In this document: in pieces, positions 6,732 through 14,417 of the stretch
Position numbering within the stretch: the first letter of the stretch is position 1
Layout of the letters: each line of letters starts with the position of its first letter
Assembly (NCBI GenBank): GCA_015494725.1
Contig: WGAR01000079.1
Coordinates: forward strand, 1-25,101
Source: Thermodesulfobacteriaceae bacterium
Lineage (GTDB): Bacteria > Desulfobacterota > Thermodesulfobacteria > Thermodesulfobacteriales > Thermodesulfobacteriaceae
DNA length: 25,101 nucleotides
Direction: 5' to 3'
Translations under genes and position numbers: made by a program
Notes under the pieces: model-generated
Told to the model about the DNA's origin: nothing
Seen by the model: the letters and a program-made list of their open reading frames with translations, nothing else
Database searches by the model: none

Positions 6732-9010
6732 CCCCTCTCTTTAAGACTTCCCCAGACCACCTGGCCGTAGGAGAGGCCTCCGTCGTTCGGAGGGACCTCC
6801 TCGGGGAAGACGGGCTTAAGGCCCCGGGCGGAAAGCTCCCTCATCACCATCTCAAGGAAGAGGGCGTTCTGAAAACAGCCTCCGGAAAGGGCCACCTCCC
6901 GGATCCCGTCGAGACCCGAAAGCTCTGCCGCAGCCCGGGAGAGGGTCCGGGCCAGCCCCAGATGGAACCTCCGGGCAATAAGCTCCCGGGGAACCCCTCG
7001 CTTGAGATCCCGGAGGGCCGCGGCGAGGAAGGCCTCCGGGGAGATCGTTCCGGAGGAGGGATCGAATTCCACGAGGTATCCGGCATCCCTTTCCTCCTCA
7101 GCCTCCGCGGACAGGCTTTCAAGCCTTAAGGCCAGTTCCCCCTCGTAGGAATTGACCGAGCCGCAGCCCAGGATCACCGCCAGGGCCTCAAAGAGCCTTC
7201 CGGCACTTGAGGTGCGCGGAACATTGAGGCCCCGGGCAAGCTGCATCTCCACCAGCCGGATCTTTTCCGCGGAAAGCTCCGGCACCCGGGAAAGGAGGAT
7301 TCTTCGGGCCTCATCAGGGGCAAAGAGTTTGAGCAGCAGGGCCAGGGCCACCCGCCAGGGTTCGCGCTCGGCGGCCTCGCCCCCGGGAAGTTCGAAGGGG
7401 CGAAGGTGAGCCAGACGCTGGAAGCGCGGCCCCTCAAGCCGAAGGACCTCTCCGCCCCAGATGGTGCGATCCGTTCCCAGACCCGCCCCGTCAAGGACCA
7501 GGGCCAGGGCCCGGCCCCCGGCCCGCTCCCCCAGGGCCGAGTAGGCGTGAGCCGCGTGGTGCTGGAGATGAAAAAGCGGAAGTCCCTCCCTTTGCGCCAT
7601 CTCCTCGGCCAGGCGGGTGGAAAGATAGTCCGGATGAAGATCCGCAACCAGGGTCCGGGGTTTTACGGAGAAAAGATGTTCGTAACTTTTGAGGGTTCGC
7701 TTCCACAGGGAAAGGGTGGCCACGGACTCAAGATCCCCGAGATGGGGCGAAAGGAAGGCCTCCTCATTTCGGGTCAAAGCAAAGGTGTTTTTTAGAAGGG
7801 CGCCGGTTCCGAGGAGGCCGGATTTTTTCCGCGGAAGGGGAAGAGGGTCCGGGGCCAGACCCCGGGCCCGGCGCAGAACGATCCGGGTCTTTCCGGAAAA
7901 GCGCACCACCGAGTCGTCAAGCGGGTTTACGATGCGCCGATCGTGAAGGAGAAAAAAGTCCGCAATGCCGGAAAGACGCGAAAGGGCCTCGCGGTTTTCG
8001 AAACAGAGAGGCTCCCCGGAAAGATTCCCGCTGGTCATGACCAGGGCCCTGCCGGGCCAGAGGGAGAGAAGAAGGTGGTGAAGCGGGGTGTAGGGAAGCA
8101 TGAGGCCTACGAGATAGATCCCCGGGGCCACGGATTCGGCGAGAGGGAAGGGTTTCTTCTTCCGGCAAAGAACGATGGGGGCCCTTCGAGAGGCAAGGGC
8201 CGCGACCTCTTCCGGGGTAAGCTCCGCCAGGCACCGGGCCGCCTCCAGATCCCGCACCATGACCGCGAAGGGTTTCCGCGGGCGGTGTTTTCTGGCCCGA
8301 AGCTCCCTTACCGCGGATTCATTTTCCGCATCACAGGCCAGGTGAAACCCCCCGAGCCCTTTGAGGGCCCAGATGGCCCCCTCCTGTAGGCTCCGGATCA
8401 TGAATTCCCAGGGATCCGGGACCTCAATTTTTTCGCCCTTCCGGGAAAGGATAAAGATACGGGGGCCGCAGATCGGGCAGGCGTTGGTCTCGGCGTGAAA
8501 CCGTCGGGAGGCCGGGTCCCGGTATTCCCGGAGGCAGTCCGGACACTGGGGAAAATCGCGCATGGAGGTCCGCTCCCGGTCGTAGGGCAGGGCCTCGATC
8601 ACCGTATAGCGGGGGCCGCAGTCCGTACAGGTGGTAAAGGGGTAGCCGAAACGGCGATCTTCCGGGGAAAAGACCTCGGAGAGACACTCCGGACAGGTGG
8701 CCACATCCGGGGAGACATAGGTAGCCGGGGGGCCGGCGCCGCTTTTCCGGGCTTTAAATTCTCCGGAGAAGGTTTCCGGGAAGGATCTTACGGAGATCCT
8801 TCGGATGCGGGAAAGCGGCGGAGCCTCGGCCCGAAGGGCCGAAAGGAAAGCCCGGAGATTCTTCTCTTCTCCGGTAATGAGGACCTCCACCCCCTCCGGG
8901 ACATTGCGTACCTCGCCTGAAAGGGAAAACCTCCGGGCCAGGCGCACGAGGAAGGGCCTGAACCCCACCCCCTGCACCCTTCCATCCACCAGAATACGCA
9001 GGGATTTCAT
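6728..9010 (-). CDS. hypF: Carbamoyltransferase HypF, [NiFe] hydrogenase CN- ligand synthesis
   Basis: A 760-residue protein with all HypF modules. Residues 1-90 form an acylphosphatase domain (GRVQGVGFRPF at 10-20). Two zinc fingers follow, CPEC/CTDC at 106-131 and CPDC/CPIC at 156-181. A YrdC-like domain (about 200-385) has KPFAVMVRD and TSGNLSGEPL. A Kae1-like domain (about 395-750) has HHAAHAYSALGE, DGAGLGTDRTIWGGE and SGGCFQNALF. HypF makes carbamoyl-adenylate from carbamoyl phosphate and ATP and passes the carbamoyl group to HypE for the cyanide ligands. It is the last gene of the hydrogenase operon. Its ATG overlaps the hypB stop by four bases and no own ribosome site is visible, so it depends on coupling. 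Confidence 0.97.
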   Translation of the reverse strand: MKSLRILVDGRVQGVGFRPFLVRLARRFSLSGEVRNVPEGVEVLITGEEKNLRAFLSALRAEAPPLSRIRRISVRSFPETFSGEFKARKSGAGPPATYVSPDVATCPECLSEVFSPEDRRFGYPFTTCTDCGPRYTVIEALPYDRERTSMRDFPQCPDCLREYRDPASRRFHAETNACPICGPRIFILSRKGEKIEVPDPWEFMIRSLQEGAIWALKGLGGFHLACDAENESAVRELRARKHRPRKPFAVMVRDLEAARCLAELTPEEVAALASRRAPIVLCRKKKPFPLAESVAPGIYLVGLMLPYTPLHHLLLSLWPGRALVMTSGNLSGEPLCFENREALSRLSGIADFFLLHDRRIVNPLDDSVVRFSGKTRIVLRRARGLAPDPLPLPRKKSGLLGTGALLKNTFALTRNEEAFLSPHLGDLESVATLSLWKRTLKSYEHLFSVKPRTLVADLHPDYLSTRLAEEMAQREGLPLFHLQHHAAHAYSALGERAGGRALALVLDGAGLGTDRTIWGGEVLRLEGPRFQRLAHLRPFELPGGEAAEREPWRVALALLLKLFAPDEARRILLSRVPELSAEKIRLVEMQLARGLNVPRTSSAGRLFEALAVILGCGSVNSYEGELALRLESLSAEAEEERDAGYLVEFDPSSGTISPEAFLAAALRDLKRGVPRELIARRFHLGLARTLSRAAAELSGLDGIREVALSGGCFQNALFLEMVMRELSARGLKPVFPEEVPPNDGGLSYGQVVWGSLKERG

Positions 9011-9672
9011 GCGCGGAGGAATTCTATCCAGGGCTTGAGGCCTTCTTCCGTGCGGGCGGAGAGGGGAAAGAGCCGGGCTTCGGGGTTTATGCGGGCGATG
9101 AGTTCTGCAACCCGTGCCAGATCAAAGTCCACATGGGGGAGAAGGTCTATCTTGGTCAGGACCACGGCGCTGGCCCGGCGGAAGGCCTGGGGGTATTTTT
9201 CGGGTTTATCCTCGCCCTCGGTCACGGAAAGGACCACCACGGTGAGGTCCTCGCCCAGGTCGAAATCCGCCGGACAGAGGAGGTTCCCCACGTTCTCGAT
9301 GAAAAGAATCTCCGGCGGGAAGGCCGCAAGCTCATGAAAGGCCCGGTGCACCATACGGGCGTCCAGATGACACACCCCGCCGGTGGTCACCGCGGCCACC
9401 GGAATCCCCAGCCGGGAGAGCCTTTCCGCATCCCGCCGGGTTTCGGGATCTCCCTCGATCACCGCCACCCGAGCCCCGGGAAGCCGTCTTACCGTGGCCT
9501 CGATGAGGCTGGTCTTTCCGGCCCCGGGAGAGCCGACGAGGTTTATGACCCTGACCCCAAGCCTTTTGAACCAGGCCCGGTTCTCGCGGGCCAGCCGTTC
9601 GTTTTCGGAAAGGAGCCCCCGGGAGACGGTCACCCGGAGGGTCCTTTCCCCACAACCGCAGCTCTTACACAT
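9007..9672 (-). CDS. hypB: Hydrogenase nickel incorporation GTPase HypB
   Basis: A 221-residue SIMIBI-class GTPase that hands nickel to the hydrogenase precursor together with HypA. The N-terminus MCKSCGCG is the high-affinity metal motif known from E. coli HypB. Walker A is GSPGAGKT at 47-54. The G-domain metal site is visible as Cys101-His102 (GGVCHLD) and Cys133 (NLLCPADFD). TKIDLLP is the guanine-specificity motif. There is no His-rich stretch, so it is probably not a nickel store. It overlaps hypA by 8 bases and hypF by 4. Confidence 0.97.
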   Translation of the reverse strand: MCKSCGCGERTLRVTVSRGLLSENERLARENRAWFKRLGVRVINLVGSPGAGKTSLIEATVRRLPGARVAVIEGDPETRRDAERLSRLGIPVAAVTTGGVCHLDARMVHRAFHELAAFPPEILFIENVGNLLCPADFDLGEDLTVVVLSVTEGEDKPEKYPQAFRRASAVVLTKIDLLPHVDFDLARVAELIARINPEARLFPLSARTEEGLKPWIEFLRA

Positions 9673-10018
9673 CGGCCACCTCGAACTCCACCTCTCGCAG
9701 GGTTAGTTCCTCCCCGGAAAGGAGGGTCTTTTCCGGGCTCTGGCAACCGGGGCAGAGGGAAAAGTAGTCCCCGGAAAACTCTCTTCCGCAAGTCTCACAG
9801 CGAAAACGGGCCGGAATCAGATCCAGGATCATCTCGGCTTCTTTGAGTTCGGCATACATTTCCCGGAGCACCTCATAGGCCCAGCGGAAGGCCTCGGGAT
9901 CCACCCCGGAAAGTTCTCCGATCTCCACGGTAAAGCGCAGGACCCGGTGGGCCCCCTCGTGTTCCTTAAGGCGCAGGAGTTCCTCGGCCAGGGCGGCCAC
10001 CAGGCTGGCCTCATGCAT
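9665..10018 (-). CDS. hypA: Hydrogenase nickel metallochaperone HypA
   Basis: A 117-residue protein. The start was set at 10018 because this gives the invariant N-terminus MHE, in which His2 binds nickel; a longer frame upstream runs through hypC and is not real. The zinc site is C74-x2-C77 and C89-x2-C92. The acidic VEIGELSGVDPEAFRWAYEVL segment is typical of the family. HypA delivers nickel with HypB. The start lies 8 bases inside the end of hypC. Confidence 0.96.
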   Translation of the reverse strand: MHEASLVAALAEELLRLKEHEGAHRVLRFTVEIGELSGVDPEAFRWAYEVLREMYAELKEAEMILDLIPARFRCETCGREFSGDYFSLCPGCQSPEKTLLSGEELTLREVEFEVADV

Positions 10019-10244
10019 GTCCGGTTTCCTCAAGAATCTGGTGGAGAAGCTCCCAGGTTTCCCGGGCCTCTTCGGGTTTGATCTTCTGTAGGGCAAAGCC
10101 CACATGGACGATCACCCAGTCGCCGGGGGAGAGTTCTTCTTCGGGAAGGAGATGGAGATAGACCGGCATTTCCACCCCTTCGGCCTCGGCCAGGCCCATG
10201 GGGTAGTCGATCTCCTTTAGCCGCATAGGGACCCCTACGCACAT
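10011..10244 (-). CDS. hypC: HypC/HybG family hydrogenase assembly chaperone
   Basis: A 77-residue protein starting MCVGVPMRL. Cys2, exposed after removal of Met1, and the conserved histidine in DWVIVHVGFALQKI are the residues that carry the Fe(CN)2CO unit with HypD and bind the hydrogenase large-subunit precursor. The start MC-x-G-x-P is closer to HybG than to the more common MCLAIP form. It overlaps the preceding protease gene by 10 bases and hypA by 8. HypD, its normal partner, is not encoded in the window. Confidence 0.94.
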   Translation of the reverse strand: MCVGVPMRLKEIDYPMGLAEAEGVEMPVYLHLLPEEELSPGDWVIVHVGFALQKIKPEEARETWELLHQILEETGHA

Positions 10245-10726
10245 TTTTTGCGTCTCTTTAAGTAGATGTTAACCGAGGCGAGTTCCTCTTCAAGCCAGGA
10301 GAGGGCCCGGGGCAGGGCTCTCTTAAGGTTTGGGGAAAGCTCAAGACCCGGGGAGATCTCTTCCGGGACCGCGGCCAGGATCCGGATCCTGGCCGGTTTT
10401 AGTCCGGAAAATTCCGCAAACTTTAGGGCCTCGATCAGGCTCACCTCGTGAGGGCTTAGGGTCTTAACCGCCGCGAAACGGGAAAGATCCTTGTTTTCGA
10501 AGATCTGAAGGGTCCCCGGCGGAGCTGAATCGGCCACTACATCCACGAGTAGGGCCAGGTCCTTTTCCCGGAGATAGTCCAGAAGGGAAAAGCCCGGACA
10601 TCCTCCATCCACCACCTCCACCTCTGGAGGGATCTCGTAGCGGCGTTCAAATTCACGGATTACATGTATTCCGAACCCTTCGTCCCGCAGGAGAAGGTTC
10701 CCCACACCTAGTACCAGGACCCGCAT
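10235..10726 (-). CDS. hyaD: Hydrogenase maturation endopeptidase (HyaD/HybD family)
   Basis: A 163-residue protease that trims the C-terminal tail of a [NiFe] large subunit after nickel insertion. The three nickel-sensing residues of E. coli HybD are found at the same numbers: Glu16 (RDEGFG), Asp62 (LVDVVAD) and His93 (SPHEVSL). The N-terminus VLVLGVGNLLLRDEGFG is the family signature. The start at 10726 is chosen because it gives this N-terminus and follows GAGGAGG; a longer frame reads back through the cytochrome gene. The start shares one base with the cytochrome stop. The likely substrate is the large subunit of the same operon. Confidence 0.95.
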   Translation of the reverse strand: MRVLVLGVGNLLLRDEGFGIHVIREFERRYEIPPEVEVVDGGCPGFSLLDYLREKDLALLVDVVADSAPPGTLQIFENKDLSRFAAVKTLSPHEVSLIEALKFAEFSGLKPARIRILAAVPEEISPGLELSPNLKRALPRALSWLEEELASVNIYLKRRKKCA

Positions 10727-11403
10727 CAATCCTCCTCGACTTCGGCGGGCAGGAATTTGGAACCGGAGAAGGCTCCTGAGATGATGGCCTCCGGAGCCTT
10801 GAAGTCGTTCCAGATGGCAATGTAAAGGTGCACGATCACGAAGAAGATGAAGCACCAGTGGAGGATATAGTGGATGAAGCGAGCCATCTGTAAGGAGCCG
10901 AAAAGTGCTACTCCCATTTTACTGATCCAGGAGACATCCGGATAGAGCATATATAGACCGGTAAGGGACATCACGATGGCAGCCATAAAGAGGAGGAAGT
11001 AAATGGTGCCTGCAAGGACCGTGTGCCCCATGCGCCATTCGTGTTCATCCGTGAGGTAGAGGTAAAACTTAAGCGACTGCCATAACGAGCGAATGTTTCG
11101 TCGGTTGATGGGCAAGAAGTCGGTAAAGCGCTCGTAGCGGTTTCCGAAAAAGAGAAGATAGAGTCTCACGGCTACTGCGGCCATGAAGACATAGGCTGCG
11201 GCGAAGTGATAGTAGCGCAGGGTGGCCATAAGATACTGGGGTTTAAACTCCGCCCACTTGGTGGTGAAAGGGGGAGAGTGGATGTAGATTCCGGTAAGAA
11301 GGAGTACGGCGCAGGAAAGGGCGAAAGACCAGTGAAAGAGCCTTAAAGCCCAGCTCCACACAAAGACCCGACGATAAAGGATTTCTTTGTCTTTTTTAAC
11401 CAT
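10726..11403 (-). CDS. hyaC: [NiFe] hydrogenase cytochrome b subunit
   Basis: A 225-residue membrane protein with four hydrophobic helices of the hydrogenase b-type cytochrome family. Likely haem-ligand histidines sit in RLFHWSFAL (H24), RYYHFAAAY (H66), ARFIHYILHW and IVHLYIAIW. It would take electrons from the iron-sulfur chain of the small subunit and pass them to quinone or another membrane carrier. It lies 12 bases after the large subunit with GGGGGA before its ATG, and is followed by the maturation protease. No HybA- or HybB-like partner is present, so this is the only visible membrane exit for electrons. Confidence 0.93.
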   Translation of the reverse strand: MVKKDKEILYRRVFVWSWALRLFHWSFALSCAVLLLTGIYIHSPPFTTKWAEFKPQYLMATLRYYHFAAAYVFMAAVAVRLYLLFFGNRYERFTDFLPINRRNIRSLWQSLKFYLYLTDEHEWRMGHTVLAGTIYFLLFMAAIVMSLTGLYMLYPDVSWISKMGVALFGSLQMARFIHYILHWCFIFFVIVHLYIAIWNDFKAPEAIISGAFSGSKFLPAEVEED

Positions 11404-11415
11404 GACTTTATCCCC

Positions 11416-13128
11416 CTAAAGGGCCTTAACTTTTACTATTTCTCGCCGCTCGGGATCTAGAATGTGTACCGCGCAGGCAATACAGGGATCAAAAGAGTGT
11501 ACGGTGCGTAGGACCTCAAGCGGCTTTTCCAGAATGGCCACAGGATTATCGAGGAGGCTTGCCTCGTAGGGACCGCGTTTTCCCAGCTGACAGCGCGGGC
11601 TCACATTCCAGGTGGAGGGCACTACGGCCTGGTAGTTTTTGATTTTTCCGTTTTCGATGACCACCCAGTGGGAAAGGGTTCCCCGGGGGGCCTCGTGGAA
11701 ACCGAAGCCTCTAATTTCACCCCTCGGGAAGGCGGGGGGAGTGCGGTAAGGGTAAATATTAAAGTCACCCCGTCCTATGTTCTCTATCAGAAGATTTAGG
11801 TGTTTCAGAGCGAGCTCAGCCAATACTGCCGCGCGGATGGCTCGGGCCACCTGGCGTCCCATAGTGGAGTGGAAGTCATCAATGGTGATTTTTTTCCCGG
11901 AGATACTTCGGATGCGTTGGAGGGCTTCGTCCGTCCACTTCCGGATAAGTTCATGCCCTAAGGCGTAACCTACCAGAACCTGGGCGAGAGGGCCTACCTG
12001 CATGGGTTCTCCATTAAAACGCGGGGCCTTGGCCCAGGAATACTTCCCCTTTTCCTGAAATCCTGTGTAATATGGCACTGTATCTTCCTGCCAGGGATGC
12101 CGTGTCCAGTCCCCTTCGTACCAGGAATGCACCACGCTTTCGGTTACATGATCTTGGAAATAAGGGTCGTTAAAACTCTTTATGGCTTTTACCGAGCGGA
12201 GATCAGCCTTGAAGATGGTTCCTCCGGGAAGGTCAAAACGTGTGCCTTGGGTATCAAGCGGAAGATCTGGAACCGCAAGATAATTGGTCACTCCGGCCCC
12301 GATCTTGAACCACTCCGGATAAAGGGCCGCGAGAGCACAGGCGTCCACAAAATAGACCTTGTGTACAAAGTCACGCACCGAAAGGAGCAGTTCGCGGGCC
12401 CAGCTCAGGCGCTCCATATTTAGGGTGGCTTCATTTTCGGGATTTATGGCTAGGGCTACCCCGCCCACGATCACGGTCTGAATGTGCGGGGTTTTAGCCC
12501 CGAAGATAGCTACTACCTGGTTGGCTTTATATTGATAATCCAGGGCCTCAAGGTAGTGTCCTACAGCGAGAAGATTTACCTCCGGGGGGAGCTTCATGGC
12601 CGGATGTCCCCAGTATCCGCTGGCAAAGGGGCCGAGCTGGCCGCTAGCCACAAACCGTTCCAGTTTCTTTTTTACTTCCCGGAAAAAGGTTACGCTGTTT
12701 CCCGGCCAGTCCGAAAGGCTCTGGGCCAGACGGGCAGCCTTTACGGGATCGGCCTTTAAGGCCGAGACTACGTCCACCCAGTCCAGGGCCGAAAGATGAT
12801 AGAAATGCACGATATGATCGTGAAGGGCGTGGGCACAGAGGATGATGTTCCGCACATACTGGGCGTTTAAGGGGATTTCTATCCTTAGGGCGTTTTCCAC
12901 GGCTCTTACTGAGGCAATAGCATGCACTGTGGTGCAGACTCCGCAGAAACGCTGGGTGAAGGCCCAGGCGTCCCGGGGGTCACGTCCCTTAAGAATGACC
13001 TCTATTCCGCGCCACATCTGGGCCGAGGCCCAGGCCTCCCGCACCCGTCCTCCTTCGACCTCTACATCTATACGTAAATGGCCTTCGATGCGGGTTACGG
13101 GATCAATGGTGATCTTCTTTCTGGCCAT
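11416..13128 (-). CDS. hyaB: Group 1 [NiFe] hydrogenase large subunit
   Basis: A 570-residue catalytic subunit. The N-terminal nickel ligand pair is C62-x2-C65 in RFCGVCTTVHAIASVRAVENAL; the C-terminal pair is C549/C552 in FDPCIACAVH. Fifteen residues follow the cleavage histidine (H555) and would be removed by the maturation protease encoded downstream. RIEGHLRI near the start is also typical. The ATG at 13128 is chosen over a TTG two codons upstream because it is preceded by GGGGGC at a good distance. It folds with the small subunit and is exported with it as a Tat hitch-hiker. The motif style fits membrane-bound uptake enzymes of group 1; the exact subgroup (1b/1c) needs phylogeny. Confidence 0.97.
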   Translation of the reverse strand: MARKKITIDPVTRIEGHLRIDVEVEGGRVREAWASAQMWRGIEVILKGRDPRDAWAFTQRFCGVCTTVHAIASVRAVENALRIEIPLNAQYVRNIILCAHALHDHIVHFYHLSALDWVDVVSALKADPVKAARLAQSLSDWPGNSVTFFREVKKKLERFVASGQLGPFASGYWGHPAMKLPPEVNLLAVGHYLEALDYQYKANQVVAIFGAKTPHIQTVIVGGVALAINPENEATLNMERLSWARELLLSVRDFVHKVYFVDACALAALYPEWFKIGAGVTNYLAVPDLPLDTQGTRFDLPGGTIFKADLRSVKAIKSFNDPYFQDHVTESVVHSWYEGDWTRHPWQEDTVPYYTGFQEKGKYSWAKAPRFNGEPMQVGPLAQVLVGYALGHELIRKWTDEALQRIRSISGKKITIDDFHSTMGRQVARAIRAAVLAELALKHLNLLIENIGRGDFNIYPYRTPPAFPRGEIRGFGFHEAPRGTLSHWVVIENGKIKNYQAVVPSTWNVSPRCQLGKRGPYEASLLDNPVAILEKPLEVLRTVHSFDPCIACAVHILDPERREIVKVKAL

Positions 13129-13139
13129 GACCAAGCCCC

Positions 13140-14228
13140 CTATTCTTCCTGGTCTTTTTCTTTTCCAGAGATGCTTTTCAATACCTTTTTAGCGGCCCCG
13201 ATAGTGGCATGAGCAGCCACTACCGCTGCTGCCGCTCCGACGGCCACACGCCCCGCCTTCTCGGCCTCGACTCGAATACCTCCTCCAGCCGGAATGTAGA
13301 TCTTGGGAAGATGTTCATAAAAGGGGCTCATACGATCCCAAAAACTGGGTTCCGTACAACCTATGCAGGGGTGCCCGGAGCCTATCGGCCAGGCTCCTAC
13401 ATCGCAGAAACGCTGCACCGGGCAGTTGGAGTAAGTAACCGGACCCTTACAGCCCACCTTGTAAAGACAGTATCCCTGCTGGTGAGCCGGATCCCCGAAG
13501 GACTCCACGAATCGTCCCTCGTCGAAGTGGGGCCTTCGTGGACACTGATCGTGAATCCGTCGTCCGTAAGCGAACTTGGGACGCGAGAGGTCGTCGAGTT
13601 CCGGGGGATGGCCGAAGGTAAGAGTGTAGAGAACAGTGGATAAAAAGTTGTAGGGATTGGGTGGACAGCCCGGAATATTGATCACCGGACGGCTTAATAC
13701 CTGGCTCACCTTAACGGCTCCGGTGGGATTGGGGGCCGCGGCCTGGATCCCTCCGAAAGAAGCACAGGTGCCGATAGCGATCACCGCCCCGGCTTTTTCC
13801 CCCACCGTACGCAGGATCTCTATTGCCGGGCGCCCGCCGATCTGACAGTAAATTCCGCCATCTTTGGTAGAGACCGCTCCCTCCACTACACAGATATAGC
13901 GCCCCTTATATTTCTTGAGAGCCTCTTTCAGTGCTTCCTCGGCCTGTTCTCCGGCTCCGGCCATCAGGGTCTCATGGTATTCGAGAGAGATGAGCTCCAG
14001 GATCAGGCGGGCTAGTGGGGGATGCGAGGAGCGCAAAAGACTCTCGGTACAACCCGTGCATTCCATGAAATGGAGCCATATTACCGGCGGCCTTTCCGAG
14101 GACTTCACCGCCGCAGCCACTTTATCCACCATCTCCACCGGAAGTCCCATGGTGGCCGTGGCTATGGTGCAAATCTTCAGGAAATCCCTCCGGGAAAGTC
14201 CCATCCTGATGGGCGGAATACGAGCCAT
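13140..14228 (-). CDS. hyaA: Group 1 [NiFe] hydrogenase small subunit, Tat-exported and C-terminally anchored
   Basis: A 362-residue iron-sulfur subunit. The Tat motif SRRDFLK is at 12-18. Proximal [4Fe-4S] ligands are C57, C60, C155 and C188. Distal ligands are H226, C229, C254 and C260. The medial cluster uses C269, C288 and C291, with Pro281 where a fourth cysteine would be, so it is the usual [3Fe-4S]. The sequence ECTGCTES has Gly, not Cys, between the proximal cysteines and there is no extra Cys after C155, so this is the standard oxygen-sensitive type. Residues about 325-345 form an Ala/Val-rich helix, probably the membrane anchor. It is the first gene of its operon, with a promoter at 14265-14294 and AAAGGGG before the ATG. 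Confidence 0.97.
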   Translation of the reverse strand: MARIPPIRMGLSRRDFLKICTIATATMGLPVEMVDKVAAAVKSSERPPVIWLHFMECTGCTESLLRSSHPPLARLILELISLEYHETLMAGAGEQAEEALKEALKKYKGRYICVVEGAVSTKDGGIYCQIGGRPAIEILRTVGEKAGAVIAIGTCASFGGIQAAAPNPTGAVKVSQVLSRPVINIPGCPPNPYNFLSTVLYTLTFGHPPELDDLSRPKFAYGRRIHDQCPRRPHFDEGRFVESFGDPAHQQGYCLYKVGCKGPVTYSNCPVQRFCDVGAWPIGSGHPCIGCTEPSFWDRMSPFYEHLPKIYIPAGGGIRVEAEKAGRVAVGAAAAVVAAHATIGAAKKVLKSISGKEKDQEE

Positions 14229-14264
14229 TTTTTTCTTCCCCTTTCAATGTTTTTAACAGTTATA

Positions 14265-14294
14265 ATCATAATCCCCATGAGGAACAAAAGTCAA
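14265..14294 (-). promoter_or_regulatory. Sigma-70-type promoter of the hydrogenase-hyp operon
   Basis: On the minus strand, TTGACT (14294-14289) and TATGAT (14270-14265) are 18 bases apart, close to consensus. The predicted start near 14258 leaves a leader of about 30 bases before the ATG at 14228. The rest of the 189-base gap (14295-14417) is A+T-rich with short palindromes such as GAAAATTTTC but no convincing terminator for the upstream mvhA, so read-through from the hdr-mvh operon is possible. Confidence 0.65.
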
Positions 14295-14417
14295 GGAGCA
14301 AATAGAGGATTTAAGGGTGATAAGAGATTATTTAGGGAAATTAAGGCATATATCTTTCAAAAATCTGAAAATTTTCCGAAATATTTCTAGTATGCGGGTT
14401 TTGTTAAGGAGCTGGGC

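Noticed and set aside
12070..12095. TGGCAC as a sigma-54 promoter element
   Set aside because: No TTGC follows at the required spacing and it lies inside the large-subunit gene. TGGCA near 20350 fails for the same reason.
14365..14378. Palindrome CTGAAAATTTTCCG as a terminator of mvhA
   Set aside because: The stem is almost all A-T, too weak for a hairpin terminator, and no clear T-run follows on the minus strand.
14022..14390. A + strand frame covering the gap between the two hydrogenase operons
   Set aside because: Most of it is antisense to the conserved small subunit; the rest crosses the A+T-rich promoter region and has no recognisable protein features.
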